64,000 nucleotides of DNA from Tipula vernalis (Eukaryota; Arthropoda; Insecta; Diptera; Tipulidae). The DNA lies in NCBI GenBank assembly GCA_958295665.1, contig OY282558.1, positions 117,108,838 to 117,172,837 on the forward strand. Direction: 5' to 3'. The notes below the pieces were generated by a model. The model did no database searches. It was not told the origin of the DNA and worked only from the letters and a program-made list of their open reading frames with translations. Position numbers and translations under genes: made by a program. Below, one piece after another: positions 1 through 10,400 of this stretch. Each line of letters opens with the position of its first letter. Position 1 is the first letter of the stretch.

Positions 1-1827
1 ACAACAATAAACCAATTACACTAAAGGAAGAAGAACATACAACGCATGAGATGAATTGTGAAATCAAGATGAACCCACCAGACATGGAAACGACAGAAGA
101 ATAACAGATGACAACAGCAAATTATTAAACCTCAGAGCCTAATCATTATGATAGGTTAGTCTTAAAGCAAAATTAAGACGTGTAATTCTGATAATATGTC
201 ATACACAATAATAATGTAATAAACAATAATAAAGCAAATCAAAAAAAAAAATAAAAAATCGTCAAGAACCAGAGATGACAGAAATTAATAAATTTTTTTA
301 AAACCAAAATATAATATCAAAAATAAATAAATATATAAAAAATGTAAAACAAACGTTAAACTAAGCCAACATAGACATCCAGACGAGACATCCATGAAGA
401 ATAAATCCAGTAGATCCAGCAGAACCATAGAAATGCCGAAAAAGAATCATCAACAAACATACACGCGTAAGGAAGAAAGTTGCTATAATAATCAAAATAA
501 CAATAGAAATTAAGTCAATAAATTAGAAATAAGTTTAAGAAGCATACATATATACATATATACATATACCTAAGTGAAATTTCCCTTCTGAAAATTTCAC
601 TTGCCCAAGGAAGGAAGGTATGTTGTGAAACTAATTAAGTTAGTTAGTTCTAGATAATAAAAACGCATAAAAATCAAAACATAATTAATTTCGAATGACA
701 TTGAAAAACGTAATTGATATTGAAGAGACAATACAAAAATATACATAATACATACCAAAAATACGGAAGCATAACATATAGCAAAACCAAAACAAATAGC
801 AAAACCAAAACAAACATGACACATATTATGTACTACAAAATTACGTAGTAAGTAAGAAATAAATGTGTACATAGTATATTGAACCCAAAAATATATGAGT
901 ACATGAATAATATATGCTCTGGATTAAAATGCAAACATTTCGTATGTTCTAAATTTACAAAATATGGAAAATGATTACACGAACAAATTTAATTAAGCAT
1001 ATCATGTACGTATTGCGAAATAAAATATTTATGCCCCAAATTAAAATATATGTTATTAAAGTATATTAAAATTGTTATTGTAAATCAATAAAGAAAAATC
1101 GGTATATAAACTATTGATTTTTGAAATTAATTATGAGTCGATTTATATAATACAACCGAATGGGTTAGTGCTGCGGGGTGACATAAATCAAATCTCATTA
1201 ACCAATAAAGAAATCGTAGTCAAATAAACTTTAAAATTAACGAAAATCCACAACAAGAATCTTTATTTTTTTTACCAACATAAGCAGATGCAGCTGATCA
1301 TCTTAAGAAAAATTGTGAGTATTACTATCGAATAATTTTCCCAATATTCGGTTTTTAATCCTTTCTACCTAAACCTATCCCCGATTATATCAATATCGAA
1401 AAATTGATATAATATCTACTAAACCACGGTAGCATGATCTGGCAAAATCATATACCAAACGACAATACTTTGTGAACCTCAATTAACCAGTGCATGGCAA
1501 AGCACGGAAATAAGTGAACAAGAGTCTTCGAACTCACTAGCTTATTTCATTTGAGGGCACATTGAGGCGGCATAGGTCCTACTAACAAAATTAGGAAATT
1601 TATCGTCACTCTACACCTAACCATAGAGTGAAGATAGATATAGGTCAACGGTAGCGTTAACCAACAATAAGACAATAGGTCATCCATAACATTTACACCA
1701 ATTATAACAATTAAAACATCCATCTCATATATAACATAAACATATATAACATTAGACACTCATCAACAAATATAACATTCAGACATCATCCAACAATTCA
1801 TAACAACACCACAACATTTATAACAAT
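1..1827. other. AT-rich stretch, no gene recognised
   Basis: Very AT-rich sequence with no reading frame that resembles a known protein. The only structure seen is a short hairpin at 572-602, with 11-base arms AAGTGAAATTT and AAATTTCACTT around a 9-base loop. The stretch directly before the satellite (1740-1827) has repeated ACATTYATAACAA-like words, so the array edge may be fuzzy. Confidence 0.5.
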
Positions 1828-3985
1828 ACCTCTATCAATAGGTTTCGAGGCCTGTAATTGCTGTGACAATTTTGATTTTGATTGCTCGATTATTTCTTAA
1901 CATTTCTTTGAAAATTCAATTTTATTGAAAATCAACTGTGCTATAGTCCACCAGTTTTTGGGCGGCAGAAATCTAAAATGGTTCGATTACGATGGTTGAT
2001 ACCTCTATCAATAGGTTTCGAGGCCTGTAATTGCTGTGACAATTTTCATTTTGATTGCTCGATTATTTCTAAACATTTCTTAGAAAATTCAATATTATTG
2101 AAAATCAACTGTGCTATAGCCCACAAGTTTTTGGGCGGCAGAAATCTAAAATGGTCCGATTACGATAGTTGATACCTCTATCAATAGGTTTCGAGGCCTG
2201 TAATTGCTGTGACAATTTTCATTTTGATTGCTCGATTATTTCTAAACATTTCTCAGAAAATTCAATTTTATTGAAAATCAACTGTGCTATAGCCCACAAG
2301 TTTTTGGGCGGCAGAAATCTAAAATGGTCCGATTACGATGGTTGATACCTCTATCAATAGGTTTCGAGGACTGTAATTGCTGTGACAATTTTCATTTTGA
2401 TTGCTCGATTATTTCTTAACATTTCTTAGACAATTCAATTTTATTGAAAATCAACTGTCTATAGCCCTCAAGTTTTTGGGCGGCAGAAATTTAAAATGGT
2501 CCGATTACGATGGTTGATACCTCTATCAATAGGTTTCGAGGACTGTAATTGCTGCCCACAAGTTTTTGGGCGGCAGAAATCTAAAATGGTCCGATTACGA
2601 TGGTTGATACCTCTATCAATAGGTTTCGAGGCCTGTAATTGCTGTGACAATTTTCATTTTGATTGCTCGATTATTTCTAAACATTTCTCAGAAAATTCAA
2701 TTTTATTGAAAATCAACTGTGCCCACAAGTTTTTGGGCGGCAGAAATCTAAAATGGTCCGATTACGATGGTTGATACCTCTATCAATAGGTTTCGAGGAC
2801 TGTAATTGCTGTGACAATTTTCATTTTGATTGCTCGATTATTTCTTAACATTTCTTAGACAATTCAATTTTATTGAAAATCAACTGTCTATAGCCCTCAA
2901 GTTTTTGGGCGGCAGAAATTTAAAATGGTCCGATTACGATGGTTGATACCTCTATCAATAGGTTTCGAGGACTGTAATTGCTGCCCACAAGTTTTTGGGC
3001 GGCAGAAATCTAAAATGGTTCGATTACGATGGTTGATACCTCTATCAATAGGTTTCGAGGCCTGTAATTGCTGTGACAATTTTGATTTTGATTGCTCGAT
3101 TATTTCTTAACATTTCTTTGAAAATTCAATTTTATTGAAAATCAACTGTGCTATAGTCCACCAGTTTTTGGGCGGCAGAAATCTAAAATGGTTCGATTAC
3201 GATGGTTGATACCTCTATCAATAGGTTTCGAGGCCTGTAATTGCTGTGACAATTTTCATTTTGATTGCTCGATTATTTCTAAACATTTCTTAGAAAATTC
3301 AATATTATTGAAAATCAACTGTGCTATAGCCCACAAGTTTTTGGGCGGCAGAAATCTAAAATGGTCCGATTACGATAGTTGATACCTCTATCAATAGGTT
3401 TCGAGGCCTGTAATTGCTGTGACAATTTTCATTTTGATTGCTCGATTATTTCTAAACATTTCTCAGAAAATTCAATTTTATTGAAAATCAACTGTGCTAT
3501 AGCCCACAAGTTTTTGGGCGGCAGAAATCTAAAATGGTCCGATTACGATGGTTGATACCTCTATCAATAGGTTTCGAGGACTGTAATTGCTGTGACAATT
3601 TTCATTTTGATTGCTCGATTATTTCTTAACATTTCTTAGGCAATTCAATTTTATTGAAAATCAACTGTCTATAGCCCTCAAGTTTTTGGGCGGCAGAAAT
3701 TTAAAATGGTCCGATTACGATGGTTGATACCTCTATCAATAGGTTTCGAGGACTGTAATTGCTGCCCACAAGTTTTTGGGCGGCAGAAATCTAAAATGGT
3801 TCGATTACGATGGTTGATACCTCTATCAATAGGTTTCGAGGCCTGTAATTGCTGTGACAATTTTCATTTTGATTGCTCGATTATTTCTAAACATTTCTTA
3901 GACAATTCAATTTTATTGAAAATCAACTGTGCCCACAAGTTTTTGGGCGGCAGAAATCTAAAATGGTCCGATTACGATGGTTGAT
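1828..3985 (+). repeat. Higher-order duplication inside the satellite (period 1210)
   Basis: The unit-length pattern 173-173-173-172-90-167 starting at 1828 recurs exactly at 3038, an offset of 1210 bases. The copies 1828-2775 and 3038-3985 match almost base for base. Within the first copy a shorter 429-base block (172+90+167) starting at 2347 is partly repeated at 2776. Identical 90-base deletion units at 2519, 2948 and 3729 support amplification by unequal exchange of multi-unit blocks rather than independent deletions. The order of events is inference. Confidence 0.85.
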
Positions 3986-4679
3986 ACCTCTATCAATAGG
4001 TTTCGAGGCCTGTAATTGCTGTGACAATTTTCATTTTTATTGCTCGATTATTTCTAAACATTTCTTAGACAATTCAATTTTATTGAAAATCATCTGTGCT
4101 TATAGCCCACAAGTTTTTGAGCGGCAGAAATCTAAAATGGTCCGATTACGATGGTTGATACCTCTAACAATAGGTTTCGGGACCTGTAATTGCTGTGACA
4201 ATTTTCATTTTGATTGCTCGATTATTTCTAAACATTTCTTAGACAATTCAATTTTATTGAAAATCAACTGTGCTATAGCCCACAAGTTTTTGGGCGGCAG
4301 AAATCTAAAATGGTCCGATTACGATGGTTGATACCTCTATCAATAGGTTTCGGGACCTGTAGTTTCTGTGACAATTTTCATTTTGATTGCTCGATTATTT
4401 CTTATCATTTCTTAGAAAATTCAATTTTATTGAAAATTAACTGTGCTATAGCCCACAAGTTTTTGGGCGGCAAAAATCTAAAATGGTCCGATTACGATGG
4501 TTGATACCTATATCAATAGGTTTCGGGACCTGTAATTGCTGTGACAATTTTCATTTTGATTGCTCGATTATTTCTTATCATTTCTTAGAAAATTCAATTT
4601 TATTGAAAATCAACTGTGCTATAGCCCACAAGTTTTTGGGCGGCAAAAATCTAAAATGGTCCGATTACGATGGTTGATA
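1828..4679 (+). repeat. Tandem satellite, 173-base units
   Basis: Units are marked by ACCTCTATCAATAGGTTTCG. Marker starts are at 1828, 2001, 2174, 2347, 2519, 2609, 2776, 2948, 3038, 3211, 3384, 3557, 3729, 3819, 3986, 4160, 4333, 4506 and 4679. Full units are 172-174 bases, three are 90 bases (internally deleted) and two are 167. Conserved words include TTGATTGCTCGATTATTTC, AAGTTTTTGGGCGGCAGAAA and GGTCCGATTACGATGG. Units are near-identical through the centre and slightly more divergent after about 4100. Short open frames on both strands repeat with the unit and are by-products, not genes. The array lies beyond the 3' end of the ABCG gene. I do not recognise the family. Confidence 0.95.
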
Positions 4680-5245
4680 CCTTTATCAGAAGATTCTGAG
4701 CTATAAACAGCGAAAATCAGCAATTGTGCTCTAACTGCTGTACTTGATACTTCTAATGATAGGTTTCAGGACCTGTAATTGTTGTGCTAACGCACGGTTA
4801 GCTTGCTTCAATATTTCCATACATTTCTTGGAAAATTCGATTTTTTTGAAAATCACCTTACTATAATTCAGCAGATTCTGATCCATAAACAGCGAAAATC
4901 TGCAATTGTGCTCTGGTGCTGTTCTTGATACCTCTAATAATAGGTTTCAGGACCTGTAATTGTTGCGTCAACGCACGTTTAGCCAGCTTTATTATTTCCA
5001 TACATTTCTTGGAAAATTCGATTTTTTGAAAATCACCTTACTATAATTCAGCAGATTCTGAGCCATAGAAAGAGAAAATCTGCAATTGTGCTCTGATTGT
5101 TATTCTTGATACCTCTAATGATTGGTTTCAGGACCTGTAATTGTTGCGTCAATGCACAATAAACTTGCTTTATTATTTCCACACATTTCTTGGAAAATTC
5201 GATTTTTATGAAAATCACCTTACTATAATTCAGCTAGGCTTCGGG
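4680..5245 (+). repeat. Diverged 181-base satellite units
   Basis: Three diverged relatives of the neighbouring satellite. Markers of the type ACYTCTAATRATWGGTTTCAGG start at 4749, 4930 and 5111, each 181 bases apart. They share GACCTGTAATTG, CATTTCTTGGAAAATTCGAT and GAAAATCACCTTACTATAATTC, and carry an extra segment containing CAGATTCTGA and GCGAAAATCTGCAATTG that the 173-base units lack. A last partial copy ends near 5245. Higher divergence at the array edge is the usual pattern for satellites homogenised centrally. Confidence 0.85.
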
Positions 5246-5376
5246 ACCTGTAATTTAGTATAATAATTCGCACATAAATGATTGCAAAATTTGCTCAAAG
5301 ATCGGTCTTGCTAGAGCCTACCACTTAATTTCAGTCGGACATTAATAAGTTTATTAAACGGGAATAGCGACCCTCT

Positions 5377-5650
5377 TTGTCCGGTACGTTTATTCAATGC
5401 CTATTGGGTTTATGCTCCAACGTTTTATCGATTTATCAACGAGATCGTTGAAGACTATCTTTGTCTTTCTCTGTATTGACGATATTCTTGTGGCATCACA
5501 ATCTGAGTAACAATACAGGCTCCATTTCGAATAGCCCTTCCATAAATTAACGGAGTTTTACATCAGCATCGAGCGCTAGAAATTCATTTTTGGCGGAAGC
5601 ACTCTTGACTTCCTCTGCCACAAGATCATTCCGAATGAATTAACGATATT
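5377..5650 (+). pseudogene. Ty3/gypsy reverse transcriptase relic
   Basis: Translation across two frames gives a readable gypsy RT core: an APTFYRFINEIVEDY-like segment, then YIDDILVASQSE containing the catalytic YxDD motif, then GGSTLDFLCHKIIPNEL, which corresponds to the conserved LDFLGH segment downstream of the catalytic loop. Frameshifts and a stop after QSE show it is dead. No flanking LTR, integrase or gag could be found, so this is an isolated scrap next to the satellite. Confidence 0.75.
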
Positions 5651-6809
5651 TAGGAATTTCCAGCTCCAAATTAAATCAAAAGAACTTAGCACTTTAACGG
5701 CATGATATGTTACTACCAGGTACCCGCAACATTCACAGCTGCGGGTGGTCCCAATGGAATTGGGGGCCCTCGATAATTTACTTACTGTTTAAATTTTACT
5801 TCAGAAAGATTAGTTAGATGGTAGATCAGGTGAAGCAAACTTTAAATCACAGGCTTACAATCATATTTCATATGAATGCCGCTCGAACCAATTCAGCTAT
5901 TTTGAAAAACTTTATTCAAAATTGAAATATGCAAAATTTGTATCCAAAAATTTGAGAGAAATATGAACCCAACCAGCCCCACCCTAGTGGGAATCCCCAG
6001 TCCATCCTTTCGGTTAACAGATATATTAACCATTCAGACCCCGCATTACTTCATCTGCCGTATCATGTGCTTATATTTGATACAGTTGCTATGGTTATTT
6101 TTGGTATGTTTAGGAACTTCCGAATGAATCAGTAAATTATAGGCCTTCTGCGATCATGTCGATGATTTAAACATTGCATGGCTGTTGCATAGTTTGCATT
6201 CAGTTATTTGGAGATGACGTATACTAGCACAGCAACTTCATCAGACAAATATCGCTTCAGCAAATGACATTTATATGACTGCGTGTGCGTTTCAATATTA
6301 TGAACAGCAGCGTTAAATAGTTGAGTGAAGCTTTAGTAATCGGTATTGATTGATGGTTGCATGGAATAATTGACTGTCTCATCGATCATTGTGACATGCG
6401 GTTGATTTTTGACGTGACAATGCTTCACTTAAATCAATTTCAATTAAACAAAAGTGAACGGTGTAATTATATCGGTGTAATTATAACTGTGTAAGTTAGT
6501 AACGGTGTAAATTAGTTTTTATTGACTTAAGCACTTTTTCATTAAAATTAACTAAAGCTTTAAACTTTTTCATACGAACCCTTTTCGGGTTCATTTATGC
6601 TTTTGAACTTGAATCTGAGGAGGATTCGAAAAAGTGTTAAAAGGTCCATAAAACAATAAAAAAATTTCCAATAGAGTTTACAATAAATTTTTTAATAATA
6701 TTTTCTCTTACCTTGGCCTTTATCACAACGGATCGAGAAGAAGAGTCCAAAAATGTTAATTGTTTTAAATGAAACAATCTAATTAAAATACGTTTAAAAA
6801 TATTCAATA
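5651..6809. other. Non-coding stretch, nothing recognised
   Basis: No protein-like frame. Two small structures are visible: three imperfect copies of CGGTGTAATTA at 6458-6513, and a stem-loop at 6576-6592 (GAACCC, then TTTT, then its complement). The region lies beyond the likely 3' end of the ABCG gene. Confidence 0.4.
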
Positions 6810-6815
6810 TTTATT
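6810..6815 (-). promoter_or_regulatory. Candidate poly(A) signal for the ABCG gene
   Basis: AATAAA on the minus strand, about 255 bases downstream of the ABCG stop codon at 7069. It is the first hexamer found outside the coding end in this AT-rich DNA. Chance occurrence is quite possible, so the assignment is tentative. Confidence 0.35.
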
Positions 6816-7068
6816 TAAAATTACATTTATATAACAAACATGTAAACACGCATAAATTTATAAACTTACAGCACACTTGTGTTCCTCATTGATTTATCTA
6901 TCCTGTATTAAAATTTACAAAATATCGCATCCTACAAATATACTTAGGCCTAAATTAAAACGTGTATGTGTATTATTATATAATGTATCACCTAAAATTA
7001 TGTAATGTATTTTTGATCTGTGATGTAAAAAAATATCACCCGAAACTTAAAAAAAAAACAACCCTGAA

Positions 7069-7413
7069 CTATCTTTTATTCAATTTAAACCACAGCACGC
7101 TTACGGTTAATAGGTGCGTTACACAAAATACCATCCCTAACAGTATCAAATTTGATGCTAAATTAAAATCATTGATCATCATTTCGGAAAGAAATATTTT
7201 TGGATCCCGAAAATGGCAATACATTTCTGATTTTGGACAATCAAGGTATGGACGATCATAACCATATAGCGAATGAATTACTGAATGGAATCCAGCCCGA
7301 AAATAGCTTATGTGCCACATCCAACGGAAAGCGATGTTAATGTCAAAGTAACTTGAACAGAATCCAAAAATAGAAAATAGGCCGGCAAGCATTGGTCCAA
7401 CGAAGACAGCGAT
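7069..7413 (-). CDS. ABCG last exon with stop
   Basis: Acceptor CATTTCCAG. Encodes [18 protein letters not shown] (TM5), the extracellular region [20 protein letters not shown] with Cys residues in [13 protein letters not shown], and a final hydrophobic helix ending WFKLNKR before TAG at 7069. The pattern WxxxISYxRxGFxxxxxxxYGxDR...CxxxxxxCHF is diagnostic of ABCG1/4-type C-termini. The paired Cys fit the intramolecular or inter-subunit disulphide loop of this family. Confidence 0.95.
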   Translation of the reverse strand: MAVFVGPMLAGLFSIFGFCSSYFDINIAFRWMWHISYFRAGFHSVIHSLYGYDRPYLDCPKSEMYCHFRDPKIFLSEMMINDFNLASNLILLGMVFCVTHLLTVSVLWFKLNKR

Positions 7414-10400
7414 CTGGAAATGAATACAATAGAACGTAAAATCGATTAATAAAATTTTAAATAATTAATTCACAATAATAATCGATTAAAACGTGACAAA
7501 TATTATTAAATATATGCACCGCCTGTAAAGTCGCTATTTGCGATGCGAAGGTCACAGTTCTAGTATCGAATAGTAATTTATGCAGTCCATATAATTTTAT
7601 GCTTAACTTAAAGCGAAACGTTGTCATAAATATGTAAAACTTACAGTTTAGCAAAAACATAAAATTAAACCATTATCGTATAATGCAAAATTGTTTATAG
7701 ATTTTATTGTTCATGCTCCATACCGTAGAGATAATAAATTTTAATGATATTGGCATTGTGTTTTAGAGCAACGACAGCGTTAATAATCCGATCGACTGGA
7801 GATCGAACGATCATTGCAACGCATTGAGGCACATTTTAACCGTTTGATTACTTGCATCGGTTAATTATAAGTTTATCAGGTTATCGCCCTGAAAGAAGAC
7901 CACAAACTGCAGAGCAACAGCAAATTGCGAAAATTGTTTCCATTTGTTATCGAGAAGAAATCGCATGAATTTTAATACTTCTAGAACTAGCTTCGGGCCT
8001 GTCCACGGGTGGATTTATTATGATCTTGCGCGCATTTATAGGAGGAAGTGAAATGCCACCAGAAATATACAGCAACAACAAGACGAACTTTCTTTTCTTT
8101 AACGAAGACAAATAGGTCCCTCAAGCGGAATGAAGACGTTTTGGGTAAATTCAATGAATGGAAATCCTAGTAGGCAATCACTTGCATATTGTGGAGCCGA
8201 TGAATCTCTGAATATCTCCCGGTGTTCTCGCAAAGGTCACACTGATACGAGAAAATAATACCATTCTACAGAAGTAAGAAGATGTGGGGCTATATTTTCT
8301 TAAAGTGGACGGGCTAAACTTTCCGAAATAATTTCGAGTTGAAAGTTAAAAAATATATTTAAAAAAAACTTTTTAAAAAACCACGCTTATATTTAAAGGC
8401 TCTAAAAAGTAAATGAGAATAAAAGGCTTTGAAAAGTTGAAAATAAAAGGTTTCTTCCTTACTCTCCTATCAAGGTTTATTTATAAGAAGTAGAAATTTA
8501 AAATTAATATGACTAAAAATATAAGCGTGGGCATACAATTGTCCTCTAAGCCCTTCGCAACATCGGTTTTGGATCTGAGCAGCACTTTTGCACCTCGGAA
8601 TATGACTAATTCTGTTGGAAGTCCAGCTGTCTTATTTATGTCATTCGGAGTGACTCTTTCCAAGCTCATGTTGTCTTTATTCCGCGTAGAATCGACTAAT
8701 GAATCCTGAGCTCTGAAGAATTGTAACACAGCTTCATTGTGCTCATCCACTTTCTTCATGGTTGGGTATATGCGAAGGGCACGTTCAATGGAGAATTCAC
8801 CGGTAAACTCGTTGCTGACTTTGTCTATGAGTACTTTCATATGCTGAGCCTGCAATTCGCCTACTCTCAGTGCGTTCAGGATATCTATGAATGTATTGTC
8901 TCCTTGCTGTCGCATATTCTCTGTTAATTCAACCAATCTGAAGAGTCTCCATAAATGTACAGCTGGTATCATTCGCTCTGGCTGCTGGAATACTTGATGT
9001 CCTCGAATCGGTGGAAGCTGCATTAGATCTCCGAACAGTATGACATTAATACCGCCAAAGAGCTCATCTCTATTCTTAAGTTGTCTTAAGCGTGAGTCTA
9101 TCATACACAACATCTCGTATGGTACCATGGAAATTTCGTCTATAAACAGGAACTCTATGTCTTTCCACTGTTGTCGCATTAATCGGAGGTAATTGCCAGT
9201 CAGAAGTGGTAGAATGTTAACGAGTCTTCCATCCTTCTGAACCGGTAGCTTCAGCAGACTGTGTATTGTTAATCCGTCCACAAGTCGTGCTGCGACACCT
9301 GTTAGTGCTCCAGCCTTGGTTTTTTAGCAGGTTGAATGTGAATGTCTTTCCAGTACCTGCACCTCCTGTTATGAACAGTCGTTCTCGATTTGGGATGCCA
9401 ATGCCATCCATTTGTTCCTGTATGCTTCGTGTGATGTATATGAAGAGCTCACGCTATTTGACATTCATAGCGCGTTGTGCGTTTGTAAATTACTGATCGG
9501 TCATTGCATTGTCCAATTCAATTTCTTCCTCATTATCAGCTACAACTGCAGCTGAGCTCTCCTCCAGAAGTTGGAATGCGTGCATTTGATTGAATGCATT
9601 CTCCAGCTGCTTGTCTCGCTCTCTATATGTTTCCATATATCTACTAATTTCCTTCAGTCGTTCTTCTCGTGCAGCTAATGCTTCTCTTGCCGTATCGTTA
9701 TCTACAATCAACTCGCTTTCTTGACGATATGGCATGTACTGAAGGAGGAGACTGTAGTAGTAATTTTCTGAATCGGATGTAGCCATGAAGTATGGAACTT
9801 GCACAACTGCTGACGTCATGATGACGGTTCATGGTCGAGTATATCATCATCAGTGCCTTCTTCACTAGTATCCTTCTTACTGTAATATGCTTCGAAGCGC
9901 AATGCGAACTCAATCAAGCTCATGTTATTGAAGTCAATAGTCGGATGTGAATCTGTTCTCAATTCGTATCTATCGAATATACTCTTACAGTAGCCAGTCG
10001 CCAAATCTTCCTCGTTGAACTGAAGCACCTTGTATCGTTGTTCTGGCTTGCGTATATTGAGGAACACACATTTTCTAGAGCTCTCTCGCATCTTGAGATG
10101 AGCTAAGCGATATACAGCTTCACATGCAGATACTTGTCTTTCCTTGAGGATTCTCATACAGATCTTGAAGACCTTTCGAGAGATATTGGTTTCCTCGCGT
10201 CATATCTGCTGAATGGCCTGTGCCAACATCGATGTCTGTCGGCTCTGATTTGGACATGTACTTGGCTATGTAGAATGCGATAGCTTCATTTGATCCGCAT
10301 GGCTGAATATCCATATTACCTTCCCACAGTCTGAGAAGTGTGGGATTGTAGTTATTGATATTCCGGTGTTATTCAGACCGCTTCAGTAGACAGATTCTTC

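Noticed and set aside
1978..4677. Ten or more open frames of 60-122 codons repeating LIPLSIGFEACNCC-type text, on both strands
   Set aside because: They recur with the satellite unit and are open on both strands; no start context, splice pattern or relatives. Not genes.
6962..7261. 99-codon plus-strand frame
   Set aside because: Antisense shadow of the last ABCG exon.
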